Below, piece after piece: positions 34,933 through 43,514 of a DNA stretch of 64,000 bases. The stretch lies in assembly GCF_000745345.1 (NCBI RefSeq), contig NZ_JQNR01000005.1:3038001-3102000 (forward strand), given 5' to 3'. The stretch is from Actinacidiphila yeochonensis CN732. GTDB lineage: Bacteria; Actinomycetota; Actinomycetes; Streptomycetales; Streptomycetaceae. The translations under genes and the position numbers were made by a program. The notes under the pieces are model-generated. The model was not told the origin of the DNA. It searched no databases and worked only from the letters and a program-made list of their open reading frames with translations. Within the stretch, counting starts at the first letter, position 1; each line of letters starts with the position of its first letter.

Positions 34933-36138
34933 ATGGAAATCGTGATCCTTGTCGTCGTCATCGCCCTGGTCGTGGTCCTCGGGGCCGGCGGGCTCGTCAT
35001 CGGCAGCCGCCGCAGGAAGCAGCAGCTGCCGCCCCCGCCGAGCAGCCCCACGATCACCAGGCCCCCCGCCGAACCGCACGTGGGCGAGGAGGCCGAGACT
35101 CCCAAGGAGGAGTCCCCCCGCACCATCGAGGAGGTCGGCCTGCCCGGCGCGACCGCCGCGCCCGAGGCGGTCGAGGAGGTGCCGGTCCCGGAGCAGCCCG
35201 TCATCGAGCAGCCCGAGCCGGCCGCCGGACGGCTGGTGCGGCTGCGCTCCCGGCTCTCCCGCTCCCAGAACTCCCTCGGCAAGGGCCTGCTGACCCTGCT
35301 TTCGCGGGAGCGGCTGGACGAGGACACCTGGGAGGAGGTCGAGGAGACCCTCCTGACCGCCGACGTCGGCGTCACCCCCACGCAGGAGCTCGTGGACCGG
35401 CTGCGCACCCGGGTGCGCGTCCTGGGCACCCGGCACCCCGAGGAGCTGCGGCAGCTGCTGCGCGAGGAGCTGCTCACGCTCGTCGACCCGACCCTCGACC
35501 GCGCCCTGAAGACCGACAGCCACGAGGAGTCGCCGGCCGTCCTGCTGGTCGTCGGCGTCAACGGCACCGGCAAGACCACCACGACCGGCAAGCTCGCCCG
35601 GGTGCTCGTCGCCGAGGGCCACAGCGTGCTGCTGGGCGCCGCCGACACCTTCCGGGCCGCCGCCGCCGACCAGCTCCAGACCTGGGGCGAACGGGTCGGC
35701 GCCCGCACCGTCCGCGGCCCCGAGGGCGGCGATCCCGCGTCCATCGCCTTCGACGCGGTCAAGGAGGGCATCGCGACCGGCGCCGACACCGTCCTCATCG
35801 ACACCGCCGGCCGGCTGCACACCAAGACCGGCCTCATGGACGAGCTGGGCAAGGTCAAGCGGGTCGTGGAGAAGCACGGCCCCGTCGACGAGGTGCTCCT
35901 GGTCCTCGACGCCACCACCGGCCAGAACGGCCTGGTGCAGGCGAGAGTCTTCGCCGAGGTGGTGGACATCACCGGCATCGTCCTCACCAAGCTCGACGGC
36001 ACGGCCAAGGGCGGCATCGTCGTCGCCGTTCAGCGCGAGCTGGGCGTCCCCGTCAAGCTGATCGGGCTCGGCGAGGGCGCGGACGACCTCGCGCCCTTCG
36101 AGCCGGAGGCGTTCGTGGACGCCCTCATCGGCGGCTGA
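34933..36138 (+). CDS. ftsY: Signal recognition particle receptor FtsY
   Basis: 401-residue GTPase that docks the SRP-ribosome complex at the membrane. It has an N-terminal membrane segment (VVVIALVVVLGAGGLVIGSR) followed by an acidic linker, then the NG domain: P-loop GVNGTGKTTTTGKLARVL, DTFRAAAADQL, DTAGRLHTKTGLMDEL and TKLDGTAKGGIVVAV, ending in the usual GEGADDLAPFEPEAFVDALI. The N-terminal anchor is typical of actinobacterial FtsY. Works with Ffh, encoded 7 kb downstream. Confidence 0.97.
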   Translation: MEIVILVVVIALVVVLGAGGLVIGSRRRKQQLPPPPSSPTITRPPAEPHVGEEAETPKEESPRTIEEVGLPGATAAPEAVEEVPVPEQPVIEQPEPAAGRLVRLRSRLSRSQNSLGKGLLTLLSRERLDEDTWEEVEETLLTADVGVTPTQELVDRLRTRVRVLGTRHPEELRQLLREELLTLVDPTLDRALKTDSHEESPAVLLVVGVNGTGKTTTTGKLARVLVAEGHSVLLGAADTFRAAAADQLQTWGERVGARTVRGPEGGDPASIAFDAVKEGIATGADTVLIDTAGRLHTKTGLMDELGKVKRVVEKHGPVDEVLLVLDATTGQNGLVQARVFAEVVDITGIVLTKLDGTAKGGIVVAVQRELGVPVKLIGLGEGADDLAPFEPEAFVDALIGG

Positions 36139-36207
36139 GCCACCGGCGGCCGCGGCGGCGGGAGAACCGCGGGCCTCCACCGGGCGGTCTGCCCGAGCAG
36201 TCCCACC

Positions 36208-36243
36208 CGTAAGGGGCACCCCTCCTCAGGGGTGCCCCTTACG
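36208..36243. terminator. Bidirectional terminator after ftsY
   Basis: Perfect 16-bp stem (36208-36223 with 36228-36243) with 4-base loop CCTC. On the + strand the stem ends in TTACG, and on both strands it lies between two convergent genes, so it likely serves ftsY and the minus-strand PrimPol-like gene. Confidence 0.8.
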
Positions 36244-36359
36244 CGTTGCCCGACGGTGTCCTGCTGACGGCCGTGCCGTCCGGCTGCTGCGGGGCGCCGG
36301 ACAGAACAGGTGCCCGAGACGGGGGCGGGAGGCCGTGGAGGCGCGTCCCGCGCGTCGTC

Positions 36360-37079
36360 CTAGGCGTGCACGCGGGCGCGGTGCGACACGTACGCCAGGG
36401 TGCCCAGCAGCAGCCGGGCCTCCGGGGGCTGGCGCTCCCCGTCCTGGCGCGGCTCGCGCAGCCACCGCACCGGGCCGAGCCCCGCGAAGTCCGACGGGGG
36501 AGCGGTGACATGCTCGCCGCGGCCCAGGCACCGCAGGTCCAGCCGGGCGTCGTCCCAGCCCATCCGGTACAGCAGGTGCGGCAGTTCGGCGGCGGCACCC
36601 GGCGCCACGAAGAACTGCGCCCGGCCGGTCGGCGTCAGCAGCACCGGACCCAGCCGCAGTCCCATCCGCTCCAGCCGGTCCAGCGCCCGGCGGCCGGGCG
36701 CCTCCGCCACGTCGATCACGTCGAAGGACCGCCCGGTGGGCAGCAGCACCGACGCCCCGGGCATCCGCTCCCAGAGCCGCTCCGCCAGTTCGAGATCCGC
36801 GCCCGGCGGCAGCTCCGCGGCAGGGTCCAGGGGGTGCGCGCCCGGCAGCGGACAGCCGTCCCGGCCGCACGAGCAGGCGCCGCCGCCGCGGACGGCCCGC
36901 GCCCCCGGCACCACCGCCCAGCCGCACCGGCCGGTGTACTCGGCCACGGTGCCGCAGAGGGCGGTGTGCGACCGGCGCCGGCCTGCCCGTACACCGGAGA
37001 GTGCCGCGGCCCGTACGGCCCCGCGCACGGTGGTCCGGTGCTGCCGCATCTCGCGCATGCTGCCGATCGTGAACACCAT
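36360..37079 (-). CDS. Bifunctional primase/polymerase-like N-terminal domain protein
   Basis: 239-residue protein of the type annotated in Streptomyces as bifunctional DNA primase/polymerase. Visible motifs are YTGRCGWAVVPGARAV, the Cys cluster CSCGRDGCPLPGAHPLDPA, GASVLLPTGRSFDVIDVAE (acidic residues of a Prim-Pol-like site) and a C-terminal LLLGTLAYVSHRARVHA. It is a stand-alone domain without helicase or zinc-knuckle partner, so polymerase activity is unproven. ATG at 37079 has GGAGGGG close upstream. Divergent from nsdA; the pairing is conserved. Confidence 0.75.
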   Translation of the reverse strand: MVFTIGSMREMRQHRTTVRGAVRAAALSGVRAGRRRSHTALCGTVAEYTGRCGWAVVPGARAVRGGGACSCGRDGCPLPGAHPLDPAAELPPGADLELAERLWERMPGASVLLPTGRSFDVIDVAEAPGRRALDRLERMGLRLGPVLLTPTGRAQFFVAPGAAAELPHLLYRMGWDDARLDLRCLGRGEHVTAPPSDFAGLGPVRWLREPRQDGERQPPEARLLLGTLAYVSHRARVHA

Positions 37080-37282
37080 GACCCCTCCAACGGATCGCCG
37101 CTGCCGATGGTTACGGGCCCGCTCACGCGTGTCCCCGCGGCATGTGTCAAGTGAATCGCGCGCCGGGGCCCGGGCGTTCATTCGAAGGGGTGGCGAATGG
37201 TGGCGATTACGCAATTGCGCCACGGGAGGGGTGACGGCGGCGCTACGTTACGGGGGAGCAGAAACGGGATGGGGGCGCGACC

Positions 37283-38743
37283 GTGGCCGGCACAGCGGAG
37301 AGGCAGCCCAACGCGCAACTGACTTCGTGGTTCGTGCGCAGCGGCTGGTCCAAGGGCGAGCTTGCCCGCCAAGTCAACCGCAGGGCGCGCCAGATGGGTG
37401 CCCACCACGTGAGCACGGACACGTCCCGGGTACGCCGCTGGCTGGACGGCGAGCAGCCGAGGGAGCCGATCCCGCGCATCCTGTCCGAGCTGTTCTCCGA
37501 GCGCTTCGGCTGCGTCGTGCCCGTCGAGGACATCGGCCTGCGCGCCACCCACCAGCCGACCGCCGGCGGCGGGGTGGACCTGCCGTGGGCCGGTCCGCAG
37601 ACGGTCCAGCTGATCAACGAGTTCTCCCGCAGCGACCTGATGCTGGGCCGCCGCGGCTTCCTCGGCGCCTCCCTCGTGCTCTCGGCCGGCCCGGCCCTGC
37701 TCGAACCCATGCAGCGCTGGCTGGTGCCGACCGCGGCCGGCGGGCCGGCCCCGGCCCCGCCCGCGCAGCCGCACGAGGCCGGCGGCCGCCCGTCGCGGCT
37801 GTCCGAGCAGGAGCTGCAACTCCTGGAGTCCACCGCCGCCATGTTCCGCGAGTGGGACAGCCAGTGCGGTGGCGGGCTGCGCCGCAAGGCGGTCGTCGGG
37901 CAGCTGCACGAGGTCACCGACCTGCTCCAGGAGAGCCACCCCGAGTCCGTGACCCGGCGGCTGTACCGGGTCACCGCCGACCTCGCCGCGCTCGCCGGCT
38001 GGATGAGCTACGACGTCGGGCTCCAGCCCATCGCCCAGAAGTACCTGGTGCTGGCGCTGCACGCGGCCAAGGAGGCCGGCGACAGCTCGCTGGGCGCCTT
38101 CGTCCTGTCCTCGATGAGCCGCCAGATGATCCACCTGGAGCGGCCGGACGACGCCCTGGAGCTGATCCACCTCGCCCAGTACGGCAGCCGCGACTCGGCC
38201 ACCGCCACCACCCAGGCCATGCTGCACGCCCTGGAGGCCCGCGCCTACGCCAACATGGGGCTGGCCAACAAGTGCCACCGGGCGGTCCGGATGGCCGAGG
38301 ACGCCTTCACCGACTCCCGCCCGGACGACGACCCGCCGTGGATCAGCTTCTTCACCGAGGCCGAACTCCACGCCGAGAACGCCCACTCCTACCGCGACCT
38401 CGCCTACGTCGCGGGCCGCAGCCCCACCTACGCCTCGCTGGCCCACCCGGAGATGCACCTCGCGGTCGAGGGCTTCGGCCGTGACCCGGTGCACCAGCGC
38501 GCCTACGCGCTCAACCTCGTCGGCATGGGCACCGTCCACCTGCTGATGCGGCACCCCGAGCAGGCCGCGCACTTCACCGGCCGGGCCGTCAACATCGCCA
38601 AGCGGGTGCGGTCCGAACGCGTCAACACGCGCATCCGCAAGACCACCCACGCGGCCGTACGCGACTTCGGCGACGTGCCCGAGGTGATCGAACTGGCCGA
38701 ACGGCTTTCCGAGGAACTGCCGGAAGTCGCCGAATCCGCCTGA
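37283..38743 (+). CDS. nsdA: NsdA-type developmental regulator
   Basis: 486-residue protein matching NsdA, a negative regulator of sporulation and antibiotic production in S. coelicolor. The N-terminal 80 residues resemble a helix-turn-helix (TSWFVRSGWSKGELARQVNR ... DTSRVRRWLDGEQPREPIPR). A hydrophobic stretch, GRRGFLGASLVLSAGPALL, follows, and residues 180-480 are all-helical TPR-like repeats (HLAQYG, ALEARAYANMGLANKCHRAV). GTG start in a GGGGCGCGACC context. The location between the PrimPol-like gene and amtB is conserved. Target genes are not known from sequence. Confidence 0.9.
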   Translation: MAGTAERQPNAQLTSWFVRSGWSKGELARQVNRRARQMGAHHVSTDTSRVRRWLDGEQPREPIPRILSELFSERFGCVVPVEDIGLRATHQPTAGGGVDLPWAGPQTVQLINEFSRSDLMLGRRGFLGASLVLSAGPALLEPMQRWLVPTAAGGPAPAPPAQPHEAGGRPSRLSEQELQLLESTAAMFREWDSQCGGGLRRKAVVGQLHEVTDLLQESHPESVTRRLYRVTADLAALAGWMSYDVGLQPIAQKYLVLALHAAKEAGDSSLGAFVLSSMSRQMIHLERPDDALELIHLAQYGSRDSATATTQAMLHALEARAYANMGLANKCHRAVRMAEDAFTDSRPDDDPPWISFFTEAELHAENAHSYRDLAYVAGRSPTYASLAHPEMHLAVEGFGRDPVHQRAYALNLVGMGTVHLLMRHPEQAAHFTGRAVNIAKRVRSERVNTRIRKTTHAAVRDFGDVPEVIELAERLSEELPEVAESA

Positions 38744-38826
38744 GGCGGCTGCGGCGGCCATCGCTGATCTCCTGCTTTCCCATCCGTATACAGTATTCAC
38801 GGAGCTGGGCCCCGGTTCATCCCCGC

Positions 38827-38884
38827 GTAACACGCGCGACTTCTTCGTCACGGCCGCGAAACACCCTGCGGCATCGTCGGAAAC
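38827..38884 (+). promoter_or_regulatory. GlnR-type binding boxes upstream of amtB
   Basis: GTCAC-N6-GAAAC at 38847-38862 is a full match to the GlnR half-site pair. A second GAAAC at 38880-38884 lies exactly 22 bases after the first (38858), the normal periodicity of GlnR boxes, although its a-site (CGGCA) is poor. A weaker GTAAC-N6-GACTT is at 38827-38842. This predicts GlnR-dependent induction of amtB-glnK-glnD under nitrogen limitation, as known in S. coelicolor. Confidence 0.75.
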
Positions 38885-38964
38885 CCTCTTCGGCCAATCT
38901 CGGACACCATACCGGCCCACTCTGCACAGCCCGCACGGGCCGTACGGACGACGAGGAGACGCCG

Positions 38965-40308
38965 ATGGCTCCAGCCATCATCACGCTGGCCGCGGACGCG
39001 CCCAGGCTAGATTCCGGAAGTACGGCGTTCATGCTGATCAGCGCCGCCCTGGTGATGGTGATGACCCCGGGTCTCGCCTTCTTCTACGGCGGCATGGTCC
39101 GCGTGAAGAGCGCCCTCAACATGCTGATGATGAGTTTCATCAGCCTCGGCATCATCACCATTCTGTGGACCCTCTACGGATTCAGTTTCGCCTTCGACAC
39201 CGGCAACGGGTTCCTGGGTGGCACCAACTGGCTCGGCATGCGCAACATAGGGATCTCCGAGCTGTGGCCCGGATACTCCATTCCGATCTACGTATTCGCT
39301 GTCTTCCAGCTCATGTTCGCCATCATCACGCCGGCCCTGATCAGCGGTGCGCTCGCCGACCGGGTGAAGTTCACCGCCTGGTCGCTGTACATCACGCTGT
39401 GGGCGACGGTTGTCTACTTCCCCGTGGCGCACTGGGTGTGGGGCTCCGACGGCTGGCTGTACAAGAAGGGCGTCATCGACTTCGCCGGCGGAACCGCGGT
39501 CCACATCAACGCCGGCGCCGCGGCCCTGGGCGTCATCCTCGTGATCGGCAAGCGCAAGGGCTTCGGCCGTGACGCGATGCGCCCGCACAACATCCCGCTG
39601 GTGATGCTCGGCGCCGGCCTGCTGTGGTTCGGCTGGTTCGGCTTCAACGCCGGCTCCTGGCTCGCCTCCGACGGCGTCGCCGCCGTGGCCTTCACCAACA
39701 CCCAGGTCGCCACCGCCGCCGCGATGATCGGCTGGCTGGTCTACGAGCGGCTGCGCCACGGCTCCTTCACCACCCTGGGCGCGGCCTCGGGGGCCGTCGC
39801 CGGCCTCGTCGCCGTCACCCCCGCCTGCGGCTCGATCTCCCCGCTGGGCGCCATCCTGCTCGGCCTGGTCACCGGGGCGGTCTGCGCCGCCGCGGTCGGT
39901 CTGAAGTACCGCTTCGGTTACGACGACTCCCTCGACGTGGTCGGCGTCCACATGGTCGGCGGCATCATCGGCTCGCTGTCCATCGGCTTCCTGGCCACCG
40001 GCGGCGTCGGCCAGACCGCCAAGGGCCTCTTCTACGGCGGCGGCTGGCACCAGCTGGGCCTGCAGTTCATCGGTGTCGGCGCGGTGCTGGGCTACTCCCT
40101 GGTCTGCTCCGCGATCCTGGCCAAGCTGATCGACATGGTGATGGGCTTCCGGGTCAGCGAGGAGGAGGAGGCCGCCGGCGTCGACCAGGCGCTGCACGCC
40201 GAGTCCGCCTACGACTTCACCGCCGTCGGCAGCCGTATCGCCGGCGCCCTGACCGGTGGGTCCAGCACCGAGGCGGACGCCTCCCCCACGAAGAAGGTGG
40301 ACGCGTGA
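38965..40308 (+). CDS. amtB: Ammonium transporter AmtB
   Basis: 447-residue Amt/Rh channel with about 11 membrane segments. Signatures: MTPGLAFFYGGMVRVKSALN in the first helix, DFAGGTAVHINAGAAALGVI (the Amt signature and first pore His region), and HMVGGIIGSLSIGFLATGG with the second. The first 15 residues lie outside. The cytoplasmic tail after the last helix is about 60 residues, longer than minimal. Last bases overlap glnK (GTGA), so channel and PII regulator are co-translated. GlnR boxes lie 80-140 bases upstream. Confidence 0.97.
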   Translation: MAPAIITLAADAPRLDSGSTAFMLISAALVMVMTPGLAFFYGGMVRVKSALNMLMMSFISLGIITILWTLYGFSFAFDTGNGFLGGTNWLGMRNIGISELWPGYSIPIYVFAVFQLMFAIITPALISGALADRVKFTAWSLYITLWATVVYFPVAHWVWGSDGWLYKKGVIDFAGGTAVHINAGAAALGVILVIGKRKGFGRDAMRPHNIPLVMLGAGLLWFGWFGFNAGSWLASDGVAAVAFTNTQVATAAAMIGWLVYERLRHGSFTTLGAASGAVAGLVAVTPACGSISPLGAILLGLVTGAVCAAAVGLKYRFGYDDSLDVVGVHMVGGIIGSLSIGFLATGGVGQTAKGLFYGGGWHQLGLQFIGVGAVLGYSLVCSAILAKLIDMVMGFRVSEEEEAAGVDQALHAESAYDFTAVGSRIAGALTGGSSTEADASPTKKVDA

Positions 40309-40643
40309 AGCTCATCACCGCCGTCGTCAAGCCGCACCGGCTCGACGAGGTCAAGGAGGCCCTCCAGGCCTTCGGCGTGCACGGCCTGACCGTCACCGAG
40401 GCCAGCGGCTACGGCCGCCAGCGCGGCCACACCGAGGTCTACCGCGGCGCGGAGTACACCGTCGACCTGGTGCCGAAGATCCGCATAGAGATCCTGGTGG
40501 AGGACTCCGACGCCGACGACCTGATCGAGGTGGTGGTCAAGGCCGCCCGAACGGGGAAGATCGGTGACGGGAAGGTGTGGAGCCTTCCGGTCGACACCGC
40601 CGTCAGGGTCCGCACCGGCGAACGCGGCCCCGACGCGCTCTGA
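40305..40643 (+). CDS. glnK: Nitrogen regulatory protein P-II GlnK
   Basis: 112-residue PII protein starting MKLITAVVKPHRLDEVKEAL. The T-loop GRQRGHTEVYRGAEYTVDLV contains Tyr51, the residue adenylylated in Streptomyces, and the C-terminal signature DGKVWSLPVDTAVRVRTGE forms the nucleotide site. It senses ATP/ADP and 2-oxoglutarate and can block AmtB. GTG overlaps the amtB stop by four bases. Confidence 0.97.
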   Translation: MKLITAVVKPHRLDEVKEALQAFGVHGLTVTEASGYGRQRGHTEVYRGAEYTVDLVPKIRIEILVEDSDADDLIEVVVKAARTGKIGDGKVWSLPVDTAVRVRTGERGPDAL

Positions 40644-40761
40644 CCCCCGCGTCCGCGCCGCACCGCGCGGACAGCCGGCCGGGCCCCAGCGGGCCCGGCC
40701 GGCCGGGCCCGCCCACGCGACGGCCGCCAGGCCGGGCGAACCGACAACCAGCGGAGAACGA

Positions 40762-43287
40762 GTGACCGACAGCGTCGAAGGGCAAGGCCACAGCTACGCG
40801 GCGGCCCGGCTGCACCTGCTCACCGAGGAGGCGCGGCCCGGGCCGCCGCGCCGTGCCGCCCTGTCGGCGCTCACCGACCGGTGGCTGGCCGGCCTGGCCG
40901 CCCACGCCGCAGCCGACACCGGCGCCACCGGCTGGGCGCTGGCCGCCGTGGGCGGGTACGGCCGCGGCGAGCTCTCCCCGCGCAGCGACCTCGACCTGCT
41001 CCTGCTGCACACCGGCCGGGGCTCCGACGGTGTCGCCGCCCTGGCCGACCGCCTCTGGTACCCCGTCTGGGACCTCGGCCTCGCCCTGGACCACTCGGTA
41101 CGCACCCCCGACGAGGCCCGCCGCGCCGCCGCCGAGGACCTCAAGGTCAACCTCGGCCTGCTCGACGCCCGCCACCTGGCCGGCGACGGCTCCCTCACCT
41201 CCCGGCTGCGCAGCGCCGTCCTCGCCGACTGGCGCAACCGGGCCGCCGACCGGCTGCCCGCGCTGCGCGAGCTGTGCGCCGAGCGCGCCGAACGCCAGGG
41301 CGAGCTGTCCTACCTCCTCGAACCCGACCTCAAGGAAGCCCGCGGCGGCCTGCGGGACGCCACCGCGCTGCGCGCCGTGGCCGCCTCCTGGCTGGCCGAC
41401 GCACCCCGGGAGGGCCTGGAGGAGGCCCGCAACCAGCTCCTGGACACCCGCGACGCCCTCCACCTGGTCACCGGCCGCGCCACCGACCGGCTCGCCCTCC
41501 AGGAGCAGGACCAGATCGCCGCCGCCCTGGGCCTGCTCGACGCCGACGCGCTGCTGCGCCAGGTCTACGAGGCGGCCCGCCGCATCACCTACGCCAGCGA
41601 CGTCACCTGGCGCGAGGTGGCCCGGGTGCTGCGGGCCCGAGGCAGCCGCCCGCGCCGCCGCCTGCTGGGCCTCGGCCGCGCCGCCCGGTCCGTCGCCCCG
41701 GCCGCCGCCTCCTCCGGACCCGAGCGGGTGCCGCTCGCCGAGGGCGTGGTGGAGTTGGAGGGCGAGGCGGTCCTCGCGCTGACCGCCAGGCCCGAGCGCG
41801 ACCCCGTCCTGCCGCTGCGGGCCGCGGCGGCGGCGGCCCAGGCCGGCCTGCCGCTTTCGCCGCACGCCGTGCGGCGGCTGGCCGCCGCCGCCCGCCCGCT
41901 GCCGTCCCCCTGGCCGGCCGAGGCCCGCGAACAGCTCGTCACCCTGCTCGGCGCGGGCGAGGCCGCTGTCCCCGTATGGGAGGCGCTGGAGGCCGAGGGC
42001 CTGGTCACCCGGCTCATCCCCGACTGGGAGCGGGTGCGCTGCCGCCCGCAGCGCAACGCCGTGCACCGCTTCACCGTCGACCGGCACCTGGTGGAGACCG
42101 CCGTGCGCGCCTCCGCCCTCACCCGCCGGGTGGGCCGCCCCGACCTGCTGCTGACCGCCGCGCTCCTGCACGACATGGGCAAGGGCTGGCCCGGCGACCA
42201 CAGCGAGGCCGGCGAGGTCATCGCCCGCGACCTGGGCGCCCGGATCGGCTTCGGCCCCGCCGACACCGAGACCCTCGCCCTGCTGGTCCGCCACCACCTG
42301 CTGCTGATCGAGACCGCCACCCGGCGCGACCTGGACGACCCCGAGACCATCCGGACCGTCGCCGAGGCGGTCCGCGACACCGCAACGCTGGAACTGCTCG
42401 CCGCGCTCACCGAGGCGGACGCCCTGGCCACCGGTCCGGCGGCCTGGAGCACCTGGCGGGCCTCCCTGCTCGCCGACCTCGTGGTCCGCGTGGCCGGCGC
42501 CCTGGACACCGGGCAGCTCCCCGACAACACCGACCCGGACCCCACCGCGGAGGAGGAGCGGCTCGCCGTGGAAGCCGCCCGTACCGGCGGCCCGGTGCTC
42601 TCCCTGCGGGCCCGCGCCGAGCCGCCCGCGGCGCCGCCCGCCGGTACGGAGCCGGCCGGGGGCGCGACGGAGGCCGGCGCCGCCGCGGAGGCGGCGGACG
42701 GTGGGGAGGCGGCGGGCGGCGGGGCGCTGGGCGTCGAACTGCTGCTGGCCGTGCCCGACCGGCCCGGCCTGGTGGCGCAGGCCGCTGGCGTGCTGGCGCT
42801 GCACCGGCTCACCGTGCGCGCCGCCGACCTGCGGGCCGTCGATCCGGCCGGGATCGGTCCCGTCGCGCTGCTGAACTGGCGGGTCGCCGCGGAGTACGGG
42901 GCGCTCCCGGAGGCCGGGCGGCTGCGCGCCGACCTCGCCCGGGCCTTCGACGGCTCCCTGGACATCGAGGCGCGGCTGGCCGAGCGGGAGGCCGCCTACC
43001 CCCGGCGGCGCGGCATCACCCCGCCCCCGCCCCGGGTCACCGTGGCCCCCGGCCACACCTCGCAGACCGCCACCGTCCTGGAGGTCCGCGCGCACGACGC
43101 CCCCGGGCTGCTGCACCGCATCGGCCTGGCGCTGACCGCCGCCGCCGTCACCGTCCGCTCGGCCCGCATCTCCACCCTGGGCGCGAACGCCGTCGACGCC
43201 TTCTACGTCGTCGGCAAGGACGGCGACCCGCTGCCCGCCGACCGGGCGGCAGAGGTGGCCCGGCAGGTGGAGGCGGCCCTGCGCTGA
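40762..43287 (+). CDS. glnD: [Protein-PII] nucleotidyltransferase GlnD
   Basis: 841-residue enzyme that modifies and demodifies GlnK; in Streptomyces it adenylylates rather than uridylylates. Nucleotidyltransferase motif GGYGRGELSPRSDLDLLLLH near residue 70, a central HD hydrolase domain (HRFTVDRHLVETAV, ALLHDMGKGWPGDHSEAG near 470), and two C-terminal ACT domains (GVELLLAVPDRPGLVAQAAG and VLEVRAHDAPGLLHRIGLAL). The HD and ACT parts are separated by an Ala/Gly-rich low-complexity linker (about 640-660). GTG at 40762 with AGCGGAGAACG upstream. Third gene of the nitrogen operon. Confidence 0.95.
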   Translation: MTDSVEGQGHSYAAARLHLLTEEARPGPPRRAALSALTDRWLAGLAAHAAADTGATGWALAAVGGYGRGELSPRSDLDLLLLHTGRGSDGVAALADRLWYPVWDLGLALDHSVRTPDEARRAAAEDLKVNLGLLDARHLAGDGSLTSRLRSAVLADWRNRAADRLPALRELCAERAERQGELSYLLEPDLKEARGGLRDATALRAVAASWLADAPREGLEEARNQLLDTRDALHLVTGRATDRLALQEQDQIAAALGLLDADALLRQVYEAARRITYASDVTWREVARVLRARGSRPRRRLLGLGRAARSVAPAAASSGPERVPLAEGVVELEGEAVLALTARPERDPVLPLRAAAAAAQAGLPLSPHAVRRLAAAARPLPSPWPAEAREQLVTLLGAGEAAVPVWEALEAEGLVTRLIPDWERVRCRPQRNAVHRFTVDRHLVETAVRASALTRRVGRPDLLLTAALLHDMGKGWPGDHSEAGEVIARDLGARIGFGPADTETLALLVRHHLLLIETATRRDLDDPETIRTVAEAVRDTATLELLAALTEADALATGPAAWSTWRASLLADLVVRVAGALDTGQLPDNTDPDPTAEEERLAVEAARTGGPVLSLRARAEPPAAPPAGTEPAGGATEAGAAAEAADGGEAAGGGALGVELLLAVPDRPGLVAQAAGVLALHRLTVRAADLRAVDPAGIGPVALLNWRVAAEYGALPEAGRLRADLARAFDGSLDIEARLAEREAAYPRRRGITPPPPRVTVAPGHTSQTATVLEVRAHDAPGLLHRIGLALTAAAVTVRSARISTLGANAVDAFYVVGKDGDPLPADRAAEVARQVEAALR

Positions 43288-43514
43288 GCCGTGACCGTAC
43301 GGGCGGGTGATCGTTGAACGGGCGTTCCCGGAGCGGGCGGGGGACGGCCCACCGGCCCGGCGGTCCACCGGGACCGTCGGCCGCCGTTTCCCGCGCCCCG
43401 CGGGTTCTCCTGCGGCCTGCGGTGATTCCGACGGGCAGGGACGCCCTGCCTGCCCGGCCGGATACTCTGGAAGGCGATCGTCCCCGCCCCCGACACCGAG
43501 GATCTGCGACCACC

